A stretch of 64,000 nt of DNA from Gp13-AA77 sp035946735. GTDB taxonomy: Bacteria; Acidobacteriota; Terriglobia; UBA7540. A model generated the notes under the pieces. It made no database searches, was not told the origin of the DNA, and worked only from the letters and a program-made list of their open reading frames with translations. A program made the position numbers and the translations under genes. Of the stretch, positions 9,289 through 16,448 are shown one piece after another. Where the stretch lies: assembly GCA_035946735.1 (NCBI GenBank), contig DASYYZ010000129.1:80976-144975 (forward strand). The letters are read 5' to 3'. Each line of letters begins with the position of its first letter. Within the stretch, counting starts at the first letter, position 1.

Positions 9289-9347
9289 CAGTCCTCCTCG
9301 CGCCCGCCCGGAGGAGACGAGGGGAGAAAGAGTCGTCAACTACAGAG

Positions 9348-9457
9348 GATTGCAAATTATAGTGACATCGTTCGCTGTAGCGGCGCTGTCCTCAGCGCCG
9401 AATACGCCGGTGGGGACACCGGCGCTACAGGAGCGGCCGTCACTCTATTTTGCAATC
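9348..9457. mobile_element. 110-bp symmetrical palindrome, MITE/REP-like element
   Basis: Two 53-base arms (9348-9400 and 9405-9457) flank a 4-base centre (aata). The outer 19 bases match as inverted repeats with few mismatches (starting GATTGCAAA on both strands). The inner 26-base arms begin CTGTAGCG on both strands and are GC-rich REP-like sequence, each with its own internal dyad. There is no coding capacity. It sits 29 bases before the start of the DUF62 gene, so it lies in that gene's leader or promoter region. The size and symmetry suit a non-autonomous element or BIME mobilised by a REP-associated transposase. Confidence 0.65.
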
Positions 9458-9485
9458 TTCAATAAGATTTGGTTACGAGGCGAGT

Positions 9486-10268
9486 TTGCCTGGACTTATC
9501 ACTCTCATCTCCGATTTCGGATTGCGCGATCCTTTTGCCGGCATCATGAAGGGCGTGATTCTCGGCATCAACCCCGAAGCGCGCCTCGTTGATCTTACGC
9601 ACCAGGTGGAATCGTTTGACGTTCTGGACGGCGCCCTGGCCCTGGCGCAAAGTTACCCGTACTTTCCTCGCGGCGCCATCCACCTGGTGGTGGTGGATCC
9701 GGGCGTGGGCTCGGAGCGGCGGCCGATTCTCGTGAGCGCGGCTGAGGCGTATTTCATCGGGCCCGACAATGGCGTCTTCGAGCTGGTCTATCAGCGTGAA
9801 TCCCATTTTGAAGTGCGCCACCTCACCGCCGTGGAGTATTTCCACAAGCCGGTGAGCCAGACTTTCCATGGCCGTGATATCTTCGCGCCCGTGGCGGGAT
9901 GGCTCAGCACCGGCATCGACCCGCAGAAGTTTGGCAGCACGATCACGGACTACGTCAGGCTGCGCACCGGCAAGCCCGAACGCGCCAGCGCCAGCCTGGT
10001 TCGCGGCGCGGTGCTCCGCGCCGACAAGTTTGGCAATCTCATCACCAACTTCACCGCCGAGCATCTGCCCGCAGGAGTGAGCTTCTGCCTGCTCATCGGC
10101 GGCCGGCGAGTCACTCGTCTGGTGAACAGCTACGCGGCCGGCGGTCCAGGCGAAATCTTCGCCATCGTCGGCAGCGCCGGACTGGTGGAGATCGCGGCGC
10201 GCCAGGCCTCGGCCGCGGAGATGCTGGGAGTGAGTCCGGGCGCTGAAGTCAGGCTGGTGCTCAATTGA
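9486..10268 (+). CDS. SAM hydroxide adenosyltransferase (DUF62 family)
   Basis: I prefer the TTG at 9486, which has GAGGCGAG just upstream and begins MPGLITLISDFG as the family does. This gives 260 residues; an in-frame TTG at 9450 overlaps the palindromic element. Family blocks are LISDFGLRDPFAGIMKG, DLTH, LVVVDPGVGSERRP, GPDNGV and TFHGRDIFAPVA. D71, R78 and H128 correspond to the Asp/Arg/His triad that activates water in this family. The enzyme converts S-adenosylmethionine and water to adenosine and methionine. It may tune SAM levels in a genome rich in radical SAM enzymes; that link is inference. Confidence 0.88.
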   Translation: MPGLITLISDFGLRDPFAGIMKGVILGINPEARLVDLTHQVESFDVLDGALALAQSYPYFPRGAIHLVVVDPGVGSERRPILVSAAEAYFIGPDNGVFELVYQRESHFEVRHLTAVEYFHKPVSQTFHGRDIFAPVAGWLSTGIDPQKFGSTITDYVRLRTGKPERASASLVRGAVLRADKFGNLITNFTAEHLPAGVSFCLLIGGRRVTRLVNSYAAGGPGEIFAIVGSAGLVEIAARQASAAEMLGVSPGAEVRLVLN

Positions 10269-10332
10269 GCCAGGGTCGACCATCGAGCCACGATAGTGGC
10301 GTCACTTGGGGAATGAGTGGCAAATAAATTGC

Positions 10333-10362
10333 TTGACTTGCAGGGTCCGATGTGGATATATG
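10333..10362 (+). promoter_or_regulatory. Promoter of the dUTPase/dCTP-deaminase-fold gene
   Basis: TTGACT (10333-10338), an 18-base spacer and TATATG (10357-10362) predict a start near 10369, 19 bases before the ATG at 10388. This also rules out the longer in-frame TTG at 10352, which lies inside the promoter. Confidence 0.5.
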
Positions 10363-10387
10363 CCTATCCAGACATGGGTCACACGAG

Positions 10388-11305
10388 ATGATTCTAACTG
10401 ACGGTCAGATACGCCGTGAAATCGGCGCGGGCCATCTCGTCATCACGCCTTTTGAAGACCGTTACCTCGAACCAGCCAGTTATGATTTGAGAGTTGGCAA
10501 AGACGCGGCCACCATTCCCCAAAACGGAGACAGTGTCAGGATCAACCTAGAAGAAAAGCGCCTTCTTGTGATTGCTCCATATGCCCCAGCTGTAATTTAC
10601 GCCATGGAACACATCGAACTCCCACTGAATATTGCCGGGCATTTCGGCCTAAAGTCCGGGCTCTCACGTCGTGGGATTCACGCTTCTGTAGGACCTCAAG
10701 TCGATCCGGGATTCGTGGGCAAGTTATCTGTGACCCTGTTTAATCTGACAACCACACCGATTGCCCTTGATTATGGCGAAACTTTCTTGTCTTTGGAATT
10801 TCACCAGTTGGAGGAAAATGCGAGTCGAGGATATACGGGTGAGTATCAGGGCAGGGAAACTTTCACATCCAAAGACATCGAACCTGTGCTTGGACACAAG
10901 GGTGGATTAGCGCAGGTGGTCAAGGAGTTCACTGAACTGCGCGATACGCTGGAAAGGATCGCAGCCCTGCCCCAGAGGTTTGACGATTTTCTTGGAAAAT
11001 ACGAGAGGCAGAATGAGCGAGCGATCGAACACGACGCGAAGGTCATGGAGTTCAATGAACGGCTTCTCGTGGAGATGAAAAATTTGGTGGGACACATCGT
11101 CGGTGAACGCACACACACAGTGGTCCTGCGAGCGATCACTCGGCAGCAGGCGAAGGCGGAAATACTCGAATTGTTCAAGAACTCAAATGAGACCCTGTTT
11201 TACAGCGACGTGGCAGAGCGGCTCAGTCTCGACTTGGAACTGGTTGTCGAGCTTTGCAACGAGCTTGAAAACGAAGGTTGTATCGGGATGCTGAAAAATC
11301 CATGA
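10388..11305 (+). CDS. dUTPase/dCTP-deaminase-fold protein with coiled coil and helical C-terminus
   Basis: The protein has 305 residues and starts MILTDGQIRREI like Dcd proteins. Residues 1-142 match the Dcd/dUTPase fold: EPASYDLRVG, KSGLSRRGI (89-97), and VDPGFVGKLSVTLFN (105-119). D106 is kept, but the position of the deaminase catalytic Glu (E138 in E. coli Dcd) is T116, and the V-x-L-x-N pattern is more dUTPase-like. About 165-235 is helical and coiled-coil-like. About 240-300 looks like a winged helix (AKAEILELF...DVAERLSLDLELVVELCNELENEGCI). dCTP deaminases and dUTPases act in anti-phage nucleotide depletion, but loss of the Glu argues for dUTPase activity or ligand sensing. It lies in an accessory island. 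Confidence 0.7.
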   Translation: MILTDGQIRREIGAGHLVITPFEDRYLEPASYDLRVGKDAATIPQNGDSVRINLEEKRLLVIAPYAPAVIYAMEHIELPLNIAGHFGLKSGLSRRGIHASVGPQVDPGFVGKLSVTLFNLTTTPIALDYGETFLSLEFHQLEENASRGYTGEYQGRETFTSKDIEPVLGHKGGLAQVVKEFTELRDTLERIAALPQRFDDFLGKYERQNERAIEHDAKVMEFNERLLVEMKNLVGHIVGERTHTVVLRAITRQQAKAEILELFKNSNETLFYSDVAERLSLDLELVVELCNELENEGCIGMLKNP

Positions 11306-11523
11306 GACAAAAGGACCTAAAGCAGACGGCCACTAGGATTTATTCAAATCCTGGCGAGGCCATTCAAGGGGAAAAGGTGAGCGTACAGGCCCGCAAAATC
11401 CATAAGCCCACTATTTGCAGTGGTACTGGGTCTCACCAGATTCATCAAACAAGGCTGGAGGGCACGGTGTTCTGTGTCATTGATCGGCCGCTGAATTACA
11501 TCCGCGATGTGACTACAAACTAG
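11302..11523 (+). CDS. Small ORF coupled to the dUTPase-fold gene
   Basis: The ATG overlaps the preceding TGA (ATGA), which would allow coupled translation of 73 residues beginning MRQKDLKQTATRIYS. The product is basic, has two Cys and resembles no family I recognise. It ends one base before the convergent gene. It may be a real accessory protein or just an open frame; only the overlap supports it. Confidence 0.3.
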   Translation: MRQKDLKQTATRIYSNPGEAIQGEKVSVQARKIHKPTICSGTGSHQIHQTRLEGTVFCVIDRPLNYIRDVTTN

Positions 11524-11524
11524 C

Positions 11525-12223
11525 CTACACCGGAGGCAGCAGCTTTGCTCTTTTTTCTTCGAAGAGGTCTCCGCTAACAACCTTCTCGGCTTCTTTTCTA
11601 GGCGTTCTGGTTAGGCCGAGTGTTCGGGGCTTGCAGAGAATTTCGTTGATCGAAAGCCCATCCTCTTTCGATAGAAATTTCGCCCGGTTTGAAGCGGTCA
11701 TAATCGCCGCGCAATCGCCAGACATTACGATTACCCTCTCTCCGACATCCACTACGCCCATGTCGCACGCCTGGATGACCGCTTGTACGCACAGCGAGAA
11801 CCCGCCTCCGAACAGGGAGAGAGTGTCCCTGATGAGCTTCATATGCTGATTAACTGGCGGAACGCCGCCAATATCATCAAAAGGCAAACTCCCAGTCAGT
11901 ACCGGTATCCCGACGCCGGCAAAAAACCTGCGGAGCTTTTCGGAAATCGTGGGCGTTGACTCGATGTTGGTTCCATCCTCTGTGGTTTTCGTAACAGAGA
12001 ACCCGGACGGGAACGTAACCGCGATGATCTTGAGGTCGTGTTCTTTGAACTTGTTGAAGGCCAGGGCCGGACCCTCGCCCATAGCAGTGAAAACCACTAG
12101 CTTATGAGTCTTGAGATCTGGACGGCGGTCCACCGCCTTCTTAATGGTGTTCAGGACACGACTCAGATTTTGCCTGCCCTCGTCCTCGAAATAGTAAATT
12201 CGTGACAGGAATTGGTTTCTCAC
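11525..12223 (-). CDS. Free-standing pyruvate-kinase C-terminal-like protein
   Basis: The 232-residue protein lacks the pyruvate kinase barrel and active site. It keeps the alpha/beta C-terminal fold: KTHKLVVFTAMGEGPALAFNKF near 38-59, LKIIAVTFPSGF near 65-76, VGERVIVMSGD and a closing INEILCKPRTL like the IxEIxxKPR end of stand-alone PK_C-like proteins. In pyruvate kinase this domain binds allosteric effectors. The ATG overlaps the stop of the TumE-like gene by 4 bases, so it is the third gene of that operon. The function is unknown. Confidence 0.62.
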   Translation of the reverse strand: MRNQFLSRIYYFEDEGRQNLSRVLNTIKKAVDRRPDLKTHKLVVFTAMGEGPALAFNKFKEHDLKIIAVTFPSGFSVTKTTEDGTNIESTPTISEKLRRFFAGVGIPVLTGSLPFDDIGGVPPVNQHMKLIRDTLSLFGGGFSLCVQAVIQACDMGVVDVGERVIVMSGDCAAIMTASNRAKFLSKEDGLSINEILCKPRTLGLTRTPRKEAEKVVSGDLFEEKRAKLLPPV

Positions 12224-12681
12224 TGTCGTTGCTCCCAGGGGAACGGGATGTCCTCAAAGTGCCTCTGAACTAATGTGCAAATATCAGTGAAATCGACGTC
12301 GCGTGGTGAGAATCCTTTCAGCTTGGGATCGCCCTCAGTCAGTCGGGTATCATCGTCAGGCTGCATGTGACACTCCAGGCCGAAAAGACCGTGAGTGTCA
12401 AAAAGAAACATCCTCTCAGAATCTTGGTTGGTAAAGAGGTAGGAGAATTTCCGGGACCAGTCCTGTCGCAAATGATGTTTTCTTGAAAAGTTGTCGGAAA
12501 TGGCCAAGCTGTGACCGGTACGAAATCTTACCCTTGCCCTGAATGTTGCGATGACCCACCTGTCGTAGTTCGGACCCCATTGCGCGCCACCGAACATATC
12601 GACTTCAGCATATGTTGACATGTCCCAAAGGAGTTTCTCGACACTTTGAAAATACGCTGGAACGGAATCGATCACGTTCAC
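12220..12681 (-). CDS. TumE/DUF6516-like toxin candidate
   Basis: The ORF gives 153 residues from a GTG at 12681; a GTG two codons later (12675) has a better-spaced AGGGG and may be used. The central region reads like TumE: a basic strand-rich part (FRARVRFRTGHSLAISDNF), KFSYLFTNQDSERMFLFDTHG in place of the usual YHYxDxDGxxxFRYDN, then ECHMQPDD, where the family has its HH-containing stretch, and a closing helix DFTDICTLVQRHFEDI. TumE is the toxin partner of TumA. The match is by pattern only, and the family His cluster is reduced, so activity is uncertain. Confidence 0.5.
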   Translation of the reverse strand: MNVIDSVPAYFQSVEKLLWDMSTYAEVDMFGGAQWGPNYDRWVIATFRARVRFRTGHSLAISDNFSRKHHLRQDWSRKFSYLFTNQDSERMFLFDTHGLFGLECHMQPDDDTRLTEGDPKLKGFSPRDVDFTDICTLVQRHFEDIPFPWEQRQ

Positions 12682-12949
12682 CCCTAATAAAAGTAAAGCC
12701 CGAGCACTGCTCGGGCTTTTGCTGACCCACGCCGCACGCTGGCGGACTTTCGAAGGGGTCTGCGGAGATCGATTCGAGGTTCTCGCACAGAAACGCCCAT
12801 TCGCAATAATCTACGGCTGCTGTCGTCCGGTTATATCCGGGGAGTTCCTCTTTGTGGGTTTCGTACAGGGCTTGGAACAACCACGATTCCATCCCGTATG
12901 TCTTTTCGAGTTCTCTGAGCCGTGTTAAGAAGTATTGATTTCCCTCCAT
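12605..12949 (-). CDS. TumA-like antitoxin candidate, overlapping the toxin gene
   Basis: The 114-residue ORF starts with LTRLRELEKTYGMESWLFQALYE and continues to DYCEWAFLCENLE. These match the family pattern LxxLExKYGMSSxEF...DxxEWxxLxE seen in TumA-type partners of DUF6516 proteins. A GGGAG lies 8 bases before the ATG, and a weak TTGACT/TAAATG promoter may lie at 12999-13027. After about residue 80 the frame runs through a 12-bp terminator hairpin and overlaps the toxin by 77 bases. That tail (from about CSGFTF) looks unlike the family and may be a frameshifted or added end. Confidence 0.48.
   Translation of the reverse strand: MEGNQYFLTRLRELEKTYGMESWLFQALYETHKEELPGYNRTTAAVDYCEWAFLCENLESISADPFESPPACGVGQQKPEQCSGFTFIRGERDRFRSSVFSKCRETPLGHVNIC
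12695..12719. terminator. Perfect 12-bp terminator hairpin inside the TumA/TumE-like operon
   Basis: AAAGCCCGAGCA (12695-12706) and TGCTCGGGCTTT (12708-12719) pair perfectly around one central base. On the minus strand it is followed by ACTTTTATT. On the plus strand the closing T run extends by one more T. It lies about 15-20 bases before the toxin start and inside the antitoxin frame, so it could attenuate toxin transcription relative to antitoxin. Confidence 0.7.
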
Positions 12950-13058
12950 TTTTGGACTCTCCCATTTCTGCCGATCCTAATGATTCTCTGCACTTGCTCA
13001 TTTAGCACGTCCTTCGACAAAAGTCAAGAAAAAATTAAGAAAACAGAGCACTTGGACC

Positions 13059-13346
13059 TCACCCTACTGATTCCACATGTAGCACCCAGGATGCTAAAAT
13101 CTCCTGAAACTTCCATACGCGATTTGATACTCCAGCCTGCATCGGCGGTGTAACCCTCAGCGTTTGGTGGATACGAATAAAATTATACCACGCAAAGTGA
13201 ACTGAAAGTGCGGCTTTCAGATGCAATAACTTTTTGCTGAACGCGTTAGTAAGTCTTGTAAATCTATGAAGTTGCATTCTGAGTGTCAGATTTTGCCTCT
13301 CCACGTAAGGGGTCGGTATTCTCTCGGGGTCCGGATAGCCGAACAG
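13059..13346 (-). pseudogene. C-terminal remnant of an IS1-like DDE transposase
   Basis: About 95 codons match the C-terminal end of IS1-like transposases: YPDPERIPTPYVERQNL, RFTRLTNAFSKK, HFAWYNFIRIHQTLRVTP and MQAGVSNRVW. The frame continues upstream to 13460, but that part does not look like transposase, so the catalytic core is missing. The element is dead and marks past insertion into this AT-rich stretch. Confidence 0.72.
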
Positions 13347-13495
13347 GATCTGATGGAAGATACCGACCACTCGCCGGCTGGCGCACAACGAAGCTGTGCG
13401 ATTTTGGCGGCGGTTCATGGCAGAGCTTCGCTCTGTGCATCCAGACCCCGAAGTTGACATTTATTGTCCTGTTTCGTGATGCTTTGAAACGTGAC

Positions 13496-13678
13496 GAGCC
13501 CGATTTCTTATGCCCCAAGATGGTGCAAGTGTAAAGTTCCTACACACTTTTGAAAACCTTTCGCCTTGTTTTCGTCCACTGATTTTCGAGCCCGATTTCT
13601 TATGCCCCAAAATGGTGCAAGTGTAAAGTTGTTGCACACTTCTGAAAATCTTTCGCTTTGTTTTCGCCCATGATTTCA
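13496..13678. repeat. Two tandem copies of a 92-bp repeat
   Basis: The units at 13496-13587 and 13588-13678 both begin GAGCCCGATTTCTTATGCCC and end TGATTTC followed by one base. They differ at a limited number of scattered positions, mostly in the second half. Each contains GGTGCAAGTGTAAAGTT, which in the second copy pairs with a following TTGCAC. They lie between the transposase remnant and the CNNM gene. With only two copies and no spacers this is not a CRISPR; it may be a duplicated insertion-sequence end. Confidence 0.8.
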
Positions 13679-13721
13679 AAAGACTTAGGGACGCATTTTG
13701 GACGACGAATCCCGCTGCGCC

Positions 13722-15113
13722 TCAAGAAGGCTGGCTTCGACTCGTGACCGCAGTGGCTGGCGCCGCCGCGCGCAAAGTCGGAGAGGGCTCGGGCAGTTTT
13801 TCGATGCGCACCCGTGCCACGCGCCGGCCTTCCATCGCCAGCACCGTGTAACGCCGGTTCTCAAAAACGAAGGTCTCGTTCCCGCGCGGCACCGCGCCCA
13901 ACCGGTCGAGCACGAAGCCCGCCAGCGTCTCGTAGCCCTCGCCTCGCGGCAGTTCCAGGCTGTAGTCGTCGGCCAGTTCACGCAGGCTTAGAGAGCCATC
14001 GAGGTCGAATACACTGCCGCTAGCCCGGCCTGGGGTGTCTCTTGTAGGGTCGTACTCGTCCTCGATCTCGCCCACGATCTGCTCCAGAACATCCTCAAGC
14101 GTCACCAGGCCGACGAAGGTGCCGAACTCATCCACCACCAACGCGATTTGGGCGTGCCGGGGCCGCGATTCCTCGAGCATTTGGGCCAAGGTCATGGTCT
14201 CGGGCACAATCATGGGCCGATGAAGGAGCCGGCGAAGGTCAAAGGGCGCGGCGAAAGGAATGCGCCGGCGCTCGCGATCCGAGAGAAGCGCCAGCAGATC
14301 CTTGGTGTGGAGAATGCCGATCACGTTATCGCGCGTCTCATCGTAGATGGGAACGCGGGTGTGCTGATCGCGCACCGCGGCTTCGAGCACCTGGCTGAGG
14401 CTGCTCGCGAGCGGCAGGCAGTGGACTTTGGGCCAGGGCACCATGATCTCGCGCACTCGAACGCGCTCCAGCTCGAATACGCTGTGAATCATCTCCTCCT
14501 GTTCCTCTTCGAGCAGCCCGCGCTCGCGAATGGCGGAGACGAGCAGCTTGAGCTCCTCCGGGGTGACGGGCGGCCCGTGAGGGGTGGAGGGTTCCGGCCG
14601 GAGCAGCCGGAGCAGGCCGCTCGAAGTGCGATCCAGGAGCGCCACCGGCAGCCTGGCGGCTTTGAAGAAGAGCGAGACGGGCCGGGCCAGCATCAGGGCC
14701 ACGCGTTCGGCGCGCTCGTAAGCGAGCGTCTTCGGCACGAGTTCGCCGAGCACCATGACGAGAATCGTGACGAACAGAAACGCCGCTGCCACCGCTGCCG
14801 AATGAGCGATGGTGAGCGAGATATAGCGGTGAACGCGGCCCTCGAGCAGCGCCTCGATTCCGCTCGCGATGATCTGCTCGCCGAGCCACCCCATTAGCAG
14901 GCTCGCAACCGTAATCCCCAGTTGAATTCCGGAAAAAAGCATACTCGTGTCGGCCAGCAACGCTTGAATCAGCCGCGCGCCACTCTTGCCCTCACCCGCG
15001 AGTTGGTCGAGACGGCTGCGCCTGATGCGCAGCACCGAATACTCGGCCGCCACGAAGAAGGCGTTCAGCGCCACCATCAGCACAATTAGCAGCGCTTTGA
15101 GAAGAACGAGCAT
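13722..15113 (-). CDS. CNNM/CorC-type transporter with CBS domains
   Basis: The 463-residue membrane protein follows the hemolysin-C-like plan. A DUF21/CNNM domain with about four membrane segments occupies residues 1-190 (ALNAFFVAAEYSVLRIRRSRL, GIQLGITVASLLMGWLGE, LVMVLGELVPKTLAYE). Paired CBS domains follow at about 215-335 (VREIMVPW, IGILHTKDLLALL, HAQIALVVDEFGTFVGLVTLEDVLEQIVGEI). A CorC_HlyC domain lies at about 355-435. The family is linked to Mg2+/Co2+ efflux or sensing through adenosine-nucleotide-binding CBS modules. It is a single gene with flanking gaps. Confidence 0.92.
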   Translation of the reverse strand: MLVLLKALLIVLMVALNAFFVAAEYSVLRIRRSRLDQLAGEGKSGARLIQALLADTSMLFSGIQLGITVASLLMGWLGEQIIASGIEALLEGRVHRYISLTIAHSAAVAAAFLFVTILVMVLGELVPKTLAYERAERVALMLARPVSLFFKAARLPVALLDRTSSGLLRLLRPEPSTPHGPPVTPEELKLLVSAIRERGLLEEEQEEMIHSVFELERVRVREIMVPWPKVHCLPLASSLSQVLEAAVRDQHTRVPIYDETRDNVIGILHTKDLLALLSDRERRRIPFAAPFDLRRLLHRPMIVPETMTLAQMLEESRPRHAQIALVVDEFGTFVGLVTLEDVLEQIVGEIEDEYDPTRDTPGRASGSVFDLDGSLSLRELADDYSLELPRGEGYETLAGFVLDRLGAVPRGNETFVFENRRYTVLAMEGRRVARVRIEKLPEPSPTLRAAAPATAVTSRSQPS

Positions 15114-15260
15114 GTTCGGACCACGAGGCGCGTCAAGAGCCGGCTCCTGCGCCGAGCCTTGGTCTTATTATGAAGTGAGATCGACTGCGACGCGAGAGCG
15201 CCCGGCGGGAGAATGCAGGCAAGGTGATAGGCGCCTTCGTGACAAGGGCGTGGTGCCAAG

Positions 15261-16220
15261 CTAGGGCGTTAGACTGGGCGACGCCTTGCCCAGGATCGAA
15301 TTGGCCTGCGCCTGCAGTGCGTTCGCCTGCCGCTGCTTGTGTTGGGCGCTGTAGAGGCGCGCCAGATTGGCGAGCGTGGCCGCCACCGCCGGATTGCCCG
15401 GTCCTAGCGCCCGTTGCTGGATGGCGAGGGCGCGCTTGAAAAGCTTTTCGGCCCGCTTCTTGTTTCCCTCGCGCTGGTAGAATGCGCCGAGGCTGCTCAG
15501 GATGAGCGCCACGCTCGGATGATTAGGTCCCAGTGCCTTTTCGCTGACCGCTAGGGCGCGCAGGTAGAGAGGTTCAACGTCCACGCCCTTGTTCTGCATC
15601 ATCTCGGCTCCGGCGATATTGGTGAGCAACGTAGCCACAATCGGGTCGCCGGGTCCGACAGCTTTCTCATCGATGGCGAGGGCCCGCCGGGCGAAACGCT
15701 CGGCCTCCTCGAAGCGCTGGGTGCTGCTGTAGAGAACACTGAGATTGTTCAGTGTACGCGCCACTTCAGGGTCATTCGGTCCCAAGGCTGCCTCTTGCGA
15801 CGCTAAGGCGTCCTGGAAAAGGACCTCAGCTTCCGGGTTCCGCGACTCGAGTTGGTAGAGGCCGGCCAGATTGTTTTGGGCGCGGGCTGTGGCGGCGCTT
15901 TGCGGACCGAGCAACCTCTCGCGCAGCTCGAGCGAGCGGCGGAAGAGCGGCTCCGCGTCGGCGTACTTGCCCTCGCCTTCGTAGTCCATAGCGAGGTTGT
16001 TCAGACTGGTGGTACGGCGCACATCGTTTGGCGGGAACGCCTCGGCCTGTTGCAGGGCCGCCTCATGCTCGGCTTCGGCCTCGGCGTATTTGCCGGATTG
16101 ATACAACGCGGACCCGCGTGAGTCCAGTTGATCCCAGGTTGATTGCTGAGCTCTGAGGCGAGAAGCCAGAGGGGCCAAGATCACGCATAGCGCAGGTAAA
16201 ATGACTCCCCAGCGTCGCAT
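15261..16220 (-). CDS. Secreted tandem-TPR protein
   Basis: The 319-residue protein starts with a signal peptide (MRRWGVILPALCVILAP...LRA, cut near residue 24). A GAGGGAGA lies just before the ATG. It then consists almost wholly of 42-residue Nephrocystin/kinesin-light-chain-like TPRs. The recurring phrase is (A)xxGPxxPxVAxxLxNLAxLYxxxxxxxxAExLxxRALAIxEKALG, visible about five times between residues 60 and 290. The role is unknown, probably protein docking in the periplasm or at the surface. Confidence 0.85.
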   Translation of the reverse strand: MRRWGVILPALCVILAPLASRLRAQQSTWDQLDSRGSALYQSGKYAEAEAEHEAALQQAEAFPPNDVRRTTSLNNLAMDYEGEGKYADAEPLFRRSLELRERLLGPQSAATARAQNNLAGLYQLESRNPEAEVLFQDALASQEAALGPNDPEVARTLNNLSVLYSSTQRFEEAERFARRALAIDEKAVGPGDPIVATLLTNIAGAEMMQNKGVDVEPLYLRALAVSEKALGPNHPSVALILSSLGAFYQREGNKKRAEKLFKRALAIQQRALGPGNPAVAATLANLARLYSAQHKQRQANALQAQANSILGKASPSLTP

Positions 16221-16448
16221 CGCAGTCTCCCTCCGCGATCCGCTTGGAGTCCGGCCCGCTCCATGATCGAATTGTCAGACCGTTGGACGCCGCCCCCCTA
16301 GGAAAAGTTAGCATCGGGCGGCAGATTTTTTATGACACCCGCGTGGCGCGAGAGGCTTAAGCTGGCAAAGGGAATCCAGGAGTCTCTACGAGGACCAAGT
16401 TCGATGGGGCCTGACACGCGCGATTCGCGAAGCGATCCGGTTGGTATT

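Noticed and set aside
13264..13534. Several overlapping ORFs of 60-85 codons
   Set aside because: They are frames of the decayed insertion-sequence region with no similarity to transposase parts.
13496..13678. Possible CRISPR array
   Set aside because: There are only two directly abutting 92-bp units without spacers and no cas genes.
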